64,000 nt of DNA from Sphingobacterium wenxiniae (GTDB taxonomy: Bacteria > Bacteroidota > Bacteroidia > Sphingobacteriales > Sphingobacteriaceae). The notes under the pieces are model-generated. The model was not told the origin of the DNA and did no database searches. It worked only from the letters and a program-made list of their open reading frames with translations. The stretch is taken from NCBI RefSeq assembly GCF_900116225.1, contig NZ_FOZZ01000005.1, forward strand, positions 1 through 64,000, read 5' to 3'. This document shows positions 8,682 through 18,863 of this stretch, piece after piece. Both the position numbers and the translations under genes were made by a program. Positions within the stretch are counted from its first letter, which is position 1; every line of letters begins with the position of its first letter.

Positions 8682-8975
8682 ATGGATAAGTTGAAAAAAT
8701 TTGATTTAATGGAAAAAATAACCCGAGAACTGGAAGATGTCCGTCATAGCCAACAGGCTGTTTTGGAAAAGATCGGTAAGATCGAGGTGGACAATATCGA
8801 ACTCGGGGACAAGGTTATCGAAAACAAAATTCCCGACATTTATCAGCGTACAGCTGAAAATGCCGATGCTATCAAAGAAATTCTGGAATCATTTCAACAG
8901 AAGACAGAAGAATTTGGAGAGAAGAACAATGTCGACAAACTTCGGGAACAAGAGGCTATCAATAATTTAAAATGA
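8682..8975 (+). CDS. Small coiled-coil protein, function unknown
   Basis: The 97-residue product is highly charged and rich in E, K, I and L in heptad spacing from residue 5 to the end, so it is predicted to be almost entirely coiled coil, interrupted near residue 50 (NKIPDIYQ). It has no signal peptide or membrane segment, so it is likely cytoplasmic and oligomeric. The frame is enclosed by two strong terminators, which supports it as a separate gene. No family was recognised. Confidence 0.7.
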   Translation: MDKLKKFDLMEKITRELEDVRHSQQAVLEKIGKIEVDNIELGDKVIENKIPDIYQRTAENADAIKEILESFQQKTEEFGEKNNVDKLREQEAINNLK

Positions 8976-8976
8976 T

Positions 8977-9020
8977 AATCAAACAAAAAGGGCTTGCAAA
9001 TGCAAGCCCTTTTTGTTTGA

Positions 9021-9022
<2 letters not shown>
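8977..9022. terminator. Bidirectional terminator between the coiled-coil gene and guaB
   Basis: Perfect 22-base arms (8977-8998 and 9001-9022) flanked by A and T runs serve both convergent genes; the right arm overlaps the guaB stop codon. Confidence 0.9.
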
Positions 9023-10538
<1,516 letters not shown>

Positions 10539-10649
10539 CGTATTTTCTCTTACTTTTCCAAATAAAATATTCTTTTGAATAAGGTAAGCGCATATTATTT
10601 TCAACCCGTTATGCATTATGGAATAAAAAGCATCCTAAATTGTCCTTTG

Positions 10650-10784
10650 CTATCCGTAGTGTTAAGCGGATCGCACTACGGATGGGGAAATAAAAGGTAG
10701 TCTGAGACTACCTATCATAACAAAGTCCTTAGACACCCTTCGGAAGTCGAAGGACAGTAAGAGGTAGGTGATTTGGAATTATTG
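10650..10784. repeat. Triple-hairpin repeat, copy 1
   Basis: About 135 bases with three consecutive stems: 10653-10661 with 10674-10682; 10696-10703 with 10705-10712; and 10725-10730 with 10750-10755. The tail GAGGTAGGTGATTTGGAAT follows. No reading frame fits the unit. Confidence 0.8.
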
Positions 10785-10905
10785 CCCCTCCTATCCGTAG
10801 TGTTGAGCGGAGCGCACTACAGATGGGGAAATAAAGGGTAGTCTGAGACTACCTACCATAACAAAGCCCTTAGCCCCCCTTCGAAAGTCTAAGGACAGTT
10901 AAAGG
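10785..10905. repeat. Triple-hairpin repeat, copy 2
   Basis: Directly follows copy 1 in the same orientation. The three stems are kept, but the third stem's left arm and the tail have diverged and the tail is shortened. Confidence 0.8.
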
Positions 10906-11189
10906 GAGAAGTATATAATATCTGAGCGGAATATTTCCGACGTTAAACCCTAATTGCACTATAGTTAAACCCTAGTTAAAAGGGACTTGAAGGGGCTTCC
11001 ACGGACTTTAGCGGACTTTAGCGAACTTCTTCTCTTAATATTAGTAGTTTTTTATGATTAGAAAACAACCCCTCCAAATATACTTTTTTTAGCAGAAAAT
11101 GAACTAACAGGTTACTAAGAAAAACATATCTTCACGTTTTACACTATTCGGTATCGAACAGTTCTCAGAAATAAAAATTTCAAAATATA

Positions 11190-11338
11190 CTTATTCCCCT
11201 GCTAGCCGTAGTGTTGAGCGAAGCGCACTACGGATGAGGGAAATAAAGGGTAGTCTGAGACTACCTATCATAACAAAGTCCTTAGACACCCTTCGGAAGC
11301 CTAAGGACAGTAAGAGGTGGGTGATTTGGAATTATTGC
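11190..11338. repeat. Triple-hairpin repeat, copy 3
   Basis: A further copy about 290 bases downstream, same orientation. It keeps the leader (TTATNCCCCT-like) and the full tail, so it is closest to copy 1. Between copies 2 and 3 (10906-11189) there is only AT-rich sequence with short CGGACTTTAG repeats near 11002-11022 and no gene. Confidence 0.8.
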
Positions 11339-11455
11339 TTACAGATAAAGTAATCTTTTCTTTTTTTGGCAGACTATTTGCTTAGAGCTTATTCAAGAGG
11401 GATTCAATAGTTGATTTCCTCAGTTTAAGTTAACATTATATATAATTAAAGATCC

Positions 11456-11959
11456 ATGAAAAAAGTATTTTACTCTTTATTAGCGACTTCAATCTTGGCA
11501 ATGGGGGCACAGGAACTTAAAGCACAGACGCGTTACAGGACTGCTTTGGGTTTAGGTATCGATGTGGGTGATGGACCTACTTTAGTTGGACCACAAATAA
11601 AGCATTTTTTTGATGGACAAAATGCCGGAAATGCACAGGTTCTTTTTGGAGATGACGTAACTGTATTAGGTGTGGACTATTCTTACAACCAGGCTATTCG
11701 AGGTGCAAACGGTCTAAGTTGGTATGTTGGTGTGGGGCCGCAATTGACTTTTATAAACCATGGACGTTGGCACAGTGGTCACTGGGACGGCGATAATCAT
11801 ACGGATGTTGCTATTCGCCCAGCGGTAGGATTAGAATTCAAGATTCCTACTGCTCCGTTGGCTTTCCACTTTGATTGGAAACCATGGTGGAATTTATCCC
11901 ACGATTCAGATTTTGAACCAGCCCGTTTTACTTTAGGGTTTAAATTCACCCTTAAATAA
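11456..11959 (+). CDS. Exported small beta-barrel-like protein
   Basis: The 167-residue product starts with a clear signal peptide (residues 1-23, cleavage expected after LKAQ). The rest alternates polar and hydrophobic residues with glycine-rich turns and aromatic girdles (LSWYVGVGPQLTF, FHFDWKPWW), and ends in a strand RFTLGFKFTLK. This is the pattern of a small outer-membrane beta-barrel, as in many Bacteroidota porin-like or opacity-like proteins. No specific family was recognised. A strong terminator follows, so it is probably monocistronic. Confidence 0.75.
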   Translation: MKKVFYSLLATSILAMGAQELKAQTRYRTALGLGIDVGDGPTLVGPQIKHFFDGQNAGNAQVLFGDDVTVLGVDYSYNQAIRGANGLSWYVGVGPQLTFINHGRWHSGHWDGDNHTDVAIRPAVGLEFKIPTAPLAFHFDWKPWWNLSHDSDFEPARFTLGFKFTLK

Positions 11960-11982
11960 GAAGTAGGTTTACCTTTCTAAAG

Positions 11983-12011
11983 ATGCCCGTAGCTCACTAC
12001 GGGCATTTTTT
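11983..12011 (+). terminator. Rho-independent terminator
   Basis: Ten-base arms (11983-11992 and 11997-12006) with a four-base loop and a T-run, following the beta-barrel gene. Confidence 0.9.
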
Positions 12012-12094
12012 ATACCTATTTTCCCTCCAAAAAGCATAACCAAAATTTAATTGTCATATATATACAATAATCTTCGCTTTATACAAAATTTTTA

Positions 12095-12102
12095 TACCTT
12101 TG
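12095..12102 (+). promoter_or_regulatory. Likely -7 promoter box of secDF
   Basis: TACCTTTG followed by C is a good match to the Bacteroidota -7 element, giving a leader of about 75 bases before the secDF ATG. Confidence 0.55.
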
Positions 12103-12180
12103 CGAATCTTGGCTACAATTAGGAAAAGCCTGAATTTGTTAAGAAATTATTAAAACTAATACACGAATTACTAAAAGACA

Positions 12181-15174
12181 ATGCAGAGTAAAGGGTTGAT
12201 TAAATTTTTGGTAGTAGTGGTATCAATAGCATGCCTCTATTCCCTATCATTCACATTTGTTACCCGTAAGGTTGAACGTGAGGCCGCTGAATACGCAAAA
12301 GGCGACATGGCTAAAGAAAAAGCGTATTTAGACTCTATGGCCAGTGAAGATGTTTACAATTTAGGAATTGCAAAATTCACGTATCGTGAGGCAAAAGCTA
12401 ACGAATTAGCATTAGGCCTTGACCTTAAAGGTGGGATGAACGTAACAATGGAGATTTCCTTAGAGGAATTGATCCGCAATTTAGCCGACAACCCAAAAGA
12501 CGAGAAATTTAATGTTGCATTGGAAAATGCCGTTAAGAAAAGTAAATCCGTAAACAAAGGTGTTGTTGATCTATTCGTTGAAGAATACAAAGCGGTAGGC
12601 GGCACAACGCCATTGGCTTCTTTCTTCGCTACGAAAGACAACGCTTCTTTAATCCAAGCAACCGACTCCGAAGGAAAAGTACGCAGCTTCTTAAACCAAG
12701 AGGCAGACAATGCTATACAAAACTCCTACAAAGTCTTGCGCACACGTATCGACAAGTTCGGTGTGGCTTCTCCGAATATCCAGATCCAACAAGGAACAAA
12801 CCGTATCCTTATCGAGCTTCCGGGTGTTAACGATGAAGACCGTGTACGTAAACTATTACAGGGTTCTGCAAAATTGGAATTCTTCGAAACCCATGACAAT
12901 TATCAGGTATATCCTTTATTGGAGAATATCAATGGTATTTTGGCCCCCTCATTGAAATCCAACAAGACTCCTGCTACAACTACTCCTGCTGACACAGCTG
13001 CGGTAGAAACAACCAAATCCGATGAGAACTTATTGGCGAACTTAGGTGCGGGTAGCACAAACAATGCAGATTCTGCTGCTGTTTCTGCTGAATTAGCAGC
13101 TAACAACCCATTATTCGCTATCCTAAATCCAGCAACTTACGTAGAGCAAAATGGTCAACCTCAGTTGATGCCTGGTCCAATGGTAGGTATCGCTAACTTG
13201 AAGGATACTGCTCGTGTAAACGAATATTTGAACCGCCCAGAGGTTCGTTCTATCATTCCGAACAACCTAAAATTATTATGGGCTGTTAAACCTGAGCAAA
13301 GAACACCAAACTTCCTTTCTTTGTATGCGATCAAAACATCGGGTACAGAAAGCGGAGCAGTAATGACTGGTGATGTCATTACGGATGCACGCGATAACTT
13401 CGACGAACGCAACAATCCGGTTGTCTCCATGCAGATGAATACCGATGGTGCTCGTCAATGGCGTAAAATCACTGCACAAGCTGCACAGAACAGAGAGGCC
13501 ATTGCTATCGTATTAGACGGCGTTGTTTATTCAGCACCTAACGTAAACGAAGAAATCCCTAACGGAAACTCACAAATATCCGGAAACTTTACTATCGACG
13601 ATACAAAAGATTTAGCAAACGTATTGAAGGCGGGTCGTCTTCCTGCTACTGCTAAAATCGTAGAAGAAGCAATTGTAGGCCCTTCTTTGGGTCAAGCTGC
13701 TATTGATGCTGGTGTAAATTCTGCTGTAATCGGTATTATTGTGGTAATGATTTTCATGATTGTCTACTACAACCGTGCGGGTATTGCAGCCAATATCGCT
13801 GTATTGTTCAACGTATTTTTCTTAATGGGTATCTTGGCATCACTGAATGCTGTATTGACCTTACCTGGAATTGCAGGTATCGTGTTGACGATGGGTACCG
13901 CAGTGGATGCCAACGTACTTATTTATGAGCGTATCCGTGAAGAATTAGGCTTAGGCAAATCCATCCGCCAAGCTATTGCTGATGGTTACAAACATGCTAT
14001 GCCATCTATTCTGGACTCACAGATCACCACTTTCTTGGTCGGTATCGTGTTGTTCTTCTTCGGTAGTGGTCCTATCCTAGGTTTTGCAACTACGTTGATG
14101 ATCGGTATCATCACCTCACTCTTTACCTCTATCTTTATCTCCCGCTTGATTTTCGAATTCATGCTGGAAAAAGATTGGAAGATTTTAGTATCCTTCCCTT
14201 GGTCTGCAAACACGTTACAAAACGCAAACTTCAAGTTCATTAAGAAACGTAAAACTTTCTATGTTATTTCTATTATAGCGTCTATCATCGCTTTGGCGGC
14301 CATCTTTACCAAAGGATTTACATTAGGTGTAGACTTCAGTGGTGGTCGTACGTATACAGTAGCCTATGAGAAACCTGTAGATTTGGAAGAAGTACGTAAG
14401 AACTTGGATGCAACTTTTAACTTGACTACAGAGGTAAAAACTTTCGGTAGCTCCAATCAGGTGCGTGTAACAACAACTTACCATATTGACAACACCAATG
14501 ATGAAGCAGATGCGGAAGTATTGGCCAAATTGAATGAAGGTTTATCCAAAATATCGGGTAATGGCTATGAAATCGTGTCTTCCCAAAAAGTAGGACCTAC
14601 TATTGCGACGGACATTAAAGATCGTGCTATCTGGTCCGGTATCTTCTCTATTCTCATTATTGCGGGTTATATTTTGGTACGTTTCCGTAAATGGCAATAC
14701 TCTATCGGTGCTGCCGTATCTACAATCCACGATGCGATTATCCTGTTAGGTTTATTCTCTATCTTAGATGGTATCGTTCCGTTCTCATTAGATATCGACC
14801 AGCACTTTGTCGCTGCTATCCTAACTGTTGTCGCTTACTCTGTAAACGATACAGTAGTTGTATTTGACCGTTTGAGAGAATACCTGAACAAGCCAAATGC
14901 ACATCGTGAAGATTTTGGTGATACTGTGAACAGTGCAATCAACTCGACATTGAGCCGTACCATCATCACATCGTTGACGATTATCTTCGTATTAGCGGTA
15001 TTATTCATCTTTGGTGGTGAAGTAATCAGAGGTTTCTCTTTCGCCATCTTGATCGGTATCGTCGTAGGTACCTATTCATCCATTTTCTTAGCAGCTCCAA
15101 CCGTTTACGATTTGGGTAAAGGAAAACACATACATGAAACAAAAGCAGAAAAAGCTAAAATCGTGACCCCATAG
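12181..15174 (+). CDS. secDF: Protein translocase subunit SecDF (fused)
   Basis: SecD and SecF use the proton-motive force to help pull proteins through SecYEG. Here they are one 997-residue chain, as in most Bacteroidota. The SecD half shows GLDLKGGMNV after the first membrane segment, a periplasmic P1 domain, and the membrane motif TAVDANVLIYERIREE. The SecF half begins near residue 680 and shows LGVDFSGGRTY and NDTVVVFDRLREYL. A low-complexity Ala/Thr/Asn-rich stretch (about residues 262-310) interrupts P1 and looks like a lineage-specific linker. The gene is flanked by its own promoter box and terminator. Confidence 0.97.
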   Translation: MQSKGLIKFLVVVVSIACLYSLSFTFVTRKVEREAAEYAKGDMAKEKAYLDSMASEDVYNLGIAKFTYREAKANELALGLDLKGGMNVTMEISLEELIRNLADNPKDEKFNVALENAVKKSKSVNKGVVDLFVEEYKAVGGTTPLASFFATKDNASLIQATDSEGKVRSFLNQEADNAIQNSYKVLRTRIDKFGVASPNIQIQQGTNRILIELPGVNDEDRVRKLLQGSAKLEFFETHDNYQVYPLLENINGILAPSLKSNKTPATTTPADTAAVETTKSDENLLANLGAGSTNNADSAAVSAELAANNPLFAILNPATYVEQNGQPQLMPGPMVGIANLKDTARVNEYLNRPEVRSIIPNNLKLLWAVKPEQRTPNFLSLYAIKTSGTESGAVMTGDVITDARDNFDERNNPVVSMQMNTDGARQWRKITAQAAQNREAIAIVLDGVVYSAPNVNEEIPNGNSQISGNFTIDDTKDLANVLKAGRLPATAKIVEEAIVGPSLGQAAIDAGVNSAVIGIIVVMIFMIVYYNRAGIAANIAVLFNVFFLMGILASLNAVLTLPGIAGIVLTMGTAVDANVLIYERIREELGLGKSIRQAIADGYKHAMPSILDSQITTFLVGIVLFFFGSGPILGFATTLMIGIITSLFTSIFISRLIFEFMLEKDWKILVSFPWSANTLQNANFKFIKKRKTFYVISIIASIIALAAIFTKGFTLGVDFSGGRTYTVAYEKPVDLEEVRKNLDATFNLTTEVKTFGSSNQVRVTTTYHIDNTNDEADAEVLAKLNEGLSKISGNGYEIVSSQKVGPTIATDIKDRAIWSGIFSILIIAGYILVRFRKWQYSIGAAVSTIHDAIILLGLFSILDGIVPFSLDIDQHFVAAILTVVAYSVNDTVVVFDRLREYLNKPNAHREDFGDTVNSAINSTLSRTIITSLTIIFVLAVLFIFGGEVIRGFSFAILIGIVVGTYSSIFLAAPTVYDLGKGKHIHETKAEKAKIVTP

Positions 15175-15196
15175 TCACTTTCAGCCTTTTCTAAAC

Positions 15197-15231
15197 AAAA
15201 AGCCCTCGGAAAAATTTTCGGGGGCTTTTTG
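15197..15231 (+). terminator. Rho-independent terminator of secDF
   Basis: A GC-rich stem (AGCCC...GGGCT, one bulge) between an A-run and a T-run. Confidence 0.85.
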
Positions 15232-15284
15232 TTATATTATTGTCTATAGATGACATCCCAGCCTCTACTCTCCTATTTTTTTGT

Positions 15285-15292
15285 TAGTTTTG
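15285..15292 (+). promoter_or_regulatory. Likely -7 promoter box of the lipoprotein-gap pair
   Basis: TAGTTTTG matches TAnnTTTG, 23 bases before the lipoprotein start. Confidence 0.5.
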
Positions 15293-15314
15293 AATTCAAT
15301 AAAAAACACAACGC

Positions 15315-15908
15315 ATGAGAAAACTATTCATCGGACTTTCTATCAGTTCACTTCTAGCTTTAGCATCTTGTCAGTCAGAGAAAAATAACAATACGCAACA
15401 GCAAGCGAATGAAACTCCCGCAGCGTCCCAACAGGAAGCTCAAACTATAGCAAAACCTCAACAGACTGTACCTTTAGCAAAAGAGCCGGCTACAACAATA
15501 CCTCCATTCAAATTCTATAAAGTAAAATCTGGAATGGCCTTCAGCAATGAAGATATTCCTGCAAATAGAAACAATGTGTTCCTTCTCTTCGATCCGAGCT
15601 GCGGACATTGCCAACATGAGACTACACTTCTAGCAAAAAACTACGATAAACTAAAAGATGTGAATCTTTATTTTGTTTCCATGAACGATCCTGCATTAAT
15701 GGCTACCTTCTTGGAAACTTTTGGCAAAGAGTTAGTTGGCAAACCCAATGTAGAGGTTTTATACGACCGCAATCAATTATTTATACAGCTTTTCCATGTA
15801 CCTAAACAATTCCCAGCAAACTACGTTTACAGTGCTGACGGCAAGTTGAAAAGCAGTTGGGAAGGCGAAAAAGACATCAATTCTGTAATCGCTGAATTCA
15901 CTAAATAA
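15315..15908 (+). CDS. Thioredoxin-like lipoprotein with CGHC motif
   Basis: The 197-residue product has a lipoprotein signal (LLALASC, lipidated Cys19), then a Gln/Asn/Thr-rich flexible linker (about residues 20-65), then a thioredoxin-fold domain. The active-site motif is CGHC (SCGHCQH) and the cis-Pro region is KQFPANYVY. It is therefore probably a membrane-tethered periplasmic thiol-disulfide reductase or a TlpA/AhpC-like protein. Its stop codon overlaps the gap start by one base (TAATG), so the two are translationally coupled, an unexpected pairing of an exported redox protein with a cytosolic enzyme. Confidence 0.82.
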   Translation: MRKLFIGLSISSLLALASCQSEKNNNTQQQANETPAASQQEAQTIAKPQQTVPLAKEPATTIPPFKFYKVKSGMAFSNEDIPANRNNVFLLFDPSCGHCQHETTLLAKNYDKLKDVNLYFVSMNDPALMATFLETFGKELVGKPNVEVLYDRNQLFIQLFHVPKQFPANYVYSADGKLKSSWEGEKDINSVIAEFTK

Positions 15909-16903
15909 TGAAAGTAGCCATCAATGGTTTTGGGCGCATTGGACGTAATACGTTAAGAAATATCTATAGGCGCAACCTCGAAAATCTCATTGAGGTTGTT
16001 GCCATTAATGATTTAACAGATTCTGCCACACTTGCCCATCTGTTGAAATACGACTCTGTACACGGACCGTTTGAGGTTTCTATTGCTCATGATGAAAATC
16101 ATCTATTCATAAACAATAAACCGATACAGGTTTTAAGAGAAAAACACCCAGAAAAGCTTCCCTGGGCAAGTCTAGGTATTGATGTGGTTGTTGAATCTAC
16201 AGGCCTGTTTACCTCAAGAGAAAAGGCTGAAGGTCATTTAAAGTCAGGCGCTAAACAAGTCATCATCTCAGCGCCATCCTCCGACAGAGATGTCCCCACC
16301 GTCGTACTAGGCATTAATGACGAACAGTTTGATTGGAGGACGCCTCTCTTTTCCAATGCATCCTGCACCACAAATAATGTAGCACCACTAGTTAAGGTAT
16401 TAGACGAAAACTGGGGGATTAAAGATGGTTATATCACGACCGTACATTCCATGACAGGAGATCAGAACCTACATGATGCCCCACACCGTGATTTACGTCG
16501 TGCGCGAGCTGCCTCCTCTTCTATTATTCCAACAACAACCGGAGCAGCCAAAGCTATCACCAACGTGTTTCCACACTTGGAAGGCAATCTTGGTGGAGCA
16601 GGTATACGCGTCCCTGTACTGAACGGTTCCTTGACCGATTTCACTTGCACTTTGCATAAGCAAACTTCTGTAGAAGAAATCAACCAAAAGTTTAAAGAGG
16701 CTGCTGAAGGTTCGTTGAAGAGCGTCCTGTACTATACCGAAGATCCTATTGTATCCGTAGATATTATCAATAATCCTTATTCCTGCGTCTTCGATGCACA
16801 ACTTACTTCTATCGTTGGCGGATTGGTCAAAGTAGTGGGTTGGTATGACAATGAGTTTGGTTATTCCAATAGAATGGTCGACATATTAGTTTGTTTATTA
16901 TAG
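15908..16903 (+). CDS. gap: Type I glyceraldehyde-3-phosphate dehydrogenase
   Basis: The enzyme converts glyceraldehyde 3-phosphate to 1,3-bisphosphoglycerate with NAD in glycolysis. The 331-residue protein has the NAD-binding start (INGFGRIGR), the catalytic Cys in SNASCTTNN, the His in TTVHSMTGDQ, and the C-terminal WYDNEFGYS. NDL follows the second beta strand, as in NAD-specific forms. Whether this is the main glycolytic enzyme or a paralogue cannot be decided without the rest of the genome. The coupling to the upstream lipoprotein gene sets its translation. Confidence 0.95.
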   Translation: MKVAINGFGRIGRNTLRNIYRRNLENLIEVVAINDLTDSATLAHLLKYDSVHGPFEVSIAHDENHLFINNKPIQVLREKHPEKLPWASLGIDVVVESTGLFTSREKAEGHLKSGAKQVIISAPSSDRDVPTVVLGINDEQFDWRTPLFSNASCTTNNVAPLVKVLDENWGIKDGYITTVHSMTGDQNLHDAPHRDLRRARAASSSIIPTTTGAAKAITNVFPHLEGNLGGAGIRVPVLNGSLTDFTCTLHKQTSVEEINQKFKEAAEGSLKSVLYYTEDPIVSVDIINNPYSCVFDAQLTSIVGGLVKVVGWYDNEFGYSNRMVDILVCLL

Positions 16904-16932
16904 AAGCGTAGCTTCTATAATAAACAAACTAA
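16886..16932. terminator. Bidirectional terminator between gap and the TIGR02757 gene
   Basis: Perfect 22-base arms (16886-16907, 16911-16932) with a three-base loop. The left arm contains the last codons and stop of gap; the right arm overlaps the end of the convergent gene. Confidence 0.85.
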
Positions 16933-17717
16933 ACTTCTCTCTCCACTCCAATTCCAAATAAGGCAAAATCATATTTCACAGGATCATTTGGATCCAAACG
17001 CCGTAAATTCTCTGTAAGCTCTACCGCCGTTTTCCAATTGACCTTATCAGCGGTAATTAGTCCAAAGCGTCGCGCCACACGTTCTACATGTACGTCGCAG
17101 GGACAAATTAAATCAGCTGGTCGAATGCGCTTCCATAGACCAAAATCTACACCTTTATCATCTTGGCGCACCATCCAGCGCAGAAACATATTTAAACGCT
17201 TACAACTGGATTTTTGACGCGGAGAGCTGATATGCTTCCTCGTACGAATGGGATAATCCTGTAGTGAGAAAAAATAAGCTTTAAACTCATCCAAACTACG
17301 TTCAATAGATATTGTTTCCACTTCCTCCTGTTCGATTAGGAAAGCATCCTCCAGAGAATCGAAGCGCTCGTAATGAAACCTAAGAAAAGCAACAAAGTAC
17401 AGTAAATCCGTATCGTTAAAAGTGCGATGCTTGAATCCCAGCAGGTGCTGTAAGTCTCTTTCCTGGTGATTTCGGATAAAGTCATAGGGTTCGCCTCCAA
17501 AACGTTCTATAAGTTCCATACATTTATTGATGATGGTCTTGCGTTGACCCCAGGCCAATATAGCCGCAAAGAATCCCATAATCTCTATGTCCTGTCTTTT
17601 TGTAAAACGATGTGGAATAACAATAGGGTCATTCTCGATGAAAGTAGGTTGGTTAAACTGCTCAACCTTTGCGTCCAAAAAGCCTTTAATATCAAAATCT
17701 GCCATAATCTCCTCCAA
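16929..17717 (-). CDS. TIGR02757/DUF2400 family protein
   Basis: This 262-residue soluble protein matches the conserved family found in many Bacteroidota and some proteobacteria. Recognisable phrases are MGFFAAILAWGQRKTI, GFKHRTFN and, near the C-terminus, PADLICPCDVHVERVARRFGL. The last resembles the C-terminal pattern of helix-hairpin-helix DNA glycosylases, but no catalytic residue can be assigned and the family function is not established. A GGAGGAGAT sequence upstream supports the chosen start or a second ATG four codons later. Confidence 0.85.
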   Translation of the reverse strand: MEEIMADFDIKGFLDAKVEQFNQPTFIENDPIVIPHRFTKRQDIEIMGFFAAILAWGQRKTIINKCMELIERFGGEPYDFIRNHQERDLQHLLGFKHRTFNDTDLLYFVAFLRFHYERFDSLEDAFLIEQEEVETISIERSLDEFKAYFFSLQDYPIRTRKHISSPRQKSSCKRLNMFLRWMVRQDDKGVDFGLWKRIRPADLICPCDVHVERVARRFGLITADKVNWKTAVELTENLRRLDPNDPVKYDFALFGIGVEREV

Positions 17718-17795
17718 CCGTAAAGATATTTATTTCATCCATACCTGCCATATTTATAATACCTTTGTATTAGTACATCACAAAAATGATGTCAT

Positions 17796-17871
17796 CGTCA
17801 TTGCGAGGCAACGAAGCAATCTCATGACATCAAAAACACAGATTGCTTCGTCATTCTTCCTCGCAATGACG
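17796..17871. repeat. Dispersed palindromic repeat with core GCAATGACG, second location
   Basis: Outer arms of 13 bases (17796-17808 and 17859-17871) and inner arms (17810-17821 and 17841-17851) form a long nested hairpin. It is the same family as the copies at 2185-2263. Confidence 0.8.
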
Positions 17872-17916
17872 TGTTTTTTTTGTCATGTAGTGAATAGTTT
17901 GTTTAAAAATTAGAAC

Positions 17917-18822
17917 ATGGACAGCAACACATCAAAAAAGACGCTACATGAGCGCAATATACACAAAACAGGATATGACTTCCCAAAGTTGATCCGCGCA
18001 AATCCTGCATTGAAAGAATTACTTATCAAAACCCCGAAAGGGACAACTTCCATAGATTTTGCTGATCCTGTATCCGTATTAGCGCTGAACAAGGCTCTTC
18101 TGCTAGCTTACTACAATATACAGAACTGGTCTATCCTTAGCCATAGCTTATGTCCACCTATCCCAGGACGTGCCGATTATATTCACCATTTGGCAGACCT
18201 GTTGGTTTCCGAAAATGATGGCAATATACCTACAGGCAATAAAGTTAATATTCTGGATATCGGTACAGGTTCTTCATTGATATATCCCATCCTGGGAGAG
18301 CGGATTTATGGATGGAACTTTGTAGGAACAGACATTGATGAGACAGCACTTAACCATGCCCAATCCCTCATCAAAACCAACCGTGATCTATCCAAACATA
18401 TTACCTTGCAATTACAGGAAGACAAAAAACAGATTTTTAAAGGCATCGTCCGCAAAGAAGACCGCTTTAATGCCGTGATGTGCAACCCTCCCTTCTTTAA
18501 ATCCCGCGAGGACAATTGGGGCAAAACGTCGAAAAAATTCCATAACCTTCATAAAAATCCTGAAAAGCTTCCTGTACAAAACTTCGGCGGACATGCCAAT
18601 GAACTCTGGTGTGAAGGCGGCGAAAGGCAATTTATCCGTACAATGATTAATGAGAGTATGCTCTATAAAGGGCAATTAGGCTGGATAACGACCTTAGTTT
18701 CCGATAAAGACAATCTGAAACCTTTAATTGCCAATCTGGAATATAATAAGGCTTCCAAGATTGAAATCATCCGCATGGAACAAGGAAACAAGACTATGCG
18801 GATATTAGCCTGGAAATGGTAA
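17917..18822 (+). CDS. rlmF: 23S rRNA (adenine(1618)-N6)-methyltransferase RlmF
   Basis: RlmF methylates A1618 of 23S rRNA using S-adenosylmethionine. The 301-residue protein begins with the family's LHERN and GYDFPKLI motifs, includes the conserved LCPPIPGRADYIHH, the SAM-binding LDIGTGSSLIYPILG (about residues 110-125) and the catalytic NPPFFKS (about 188). Length and motif order agree with YbiN/RlmF. It is convergent with nhaA. Confidence 0.93.
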   Translation: MDSNTSKKTLHERNIHKTGYDFPKLIRANPALKELLIKTPKGTTSIDFADPVSVLALNKALLLAYYNIQNWSILSHSLCPPIPGRADYIHHLADLLVSENDGNIPTGNKVNILDIGTGSSLIYPILGERIYGWNFVGTDIDETALNHAQSLIKTNRDLSKHITLQLQEDKKQIFKGIVRKEDRFNAVMCNPPFFKSREDNWGKTSKKFHNLHKNPEKLPVQNFGGHANELWCEGGERQFIRTMINESMLYKGQLGWITTLVSDKDNLKPLIANLEYNKASKIEIIRMEQGNKTMRILAWKW

Positions 18823-18835
18823 CTGAGGCATCGGG

Positions 18836-18859
18836 GGTCTATAGAAAAACCTATAGACC
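18836..18859. terminator. Hairpin between rlmF and nhaA
   Basis: Nine-base arms (18836-18844 and 18851-18859) with a six-base loop in the 41-base gap between two convergent genes. There is no strong T-run, so termination is probable but not certain. Confidence 0.55.
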
Positions 18860-18863
18860 TATA

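Noticed and set aside
10650..11338. CRISPR array
   Set aside because: Three repeats are seen, but they are about 135 bases long, two are adjacent without spacers, and no cas gene is present.
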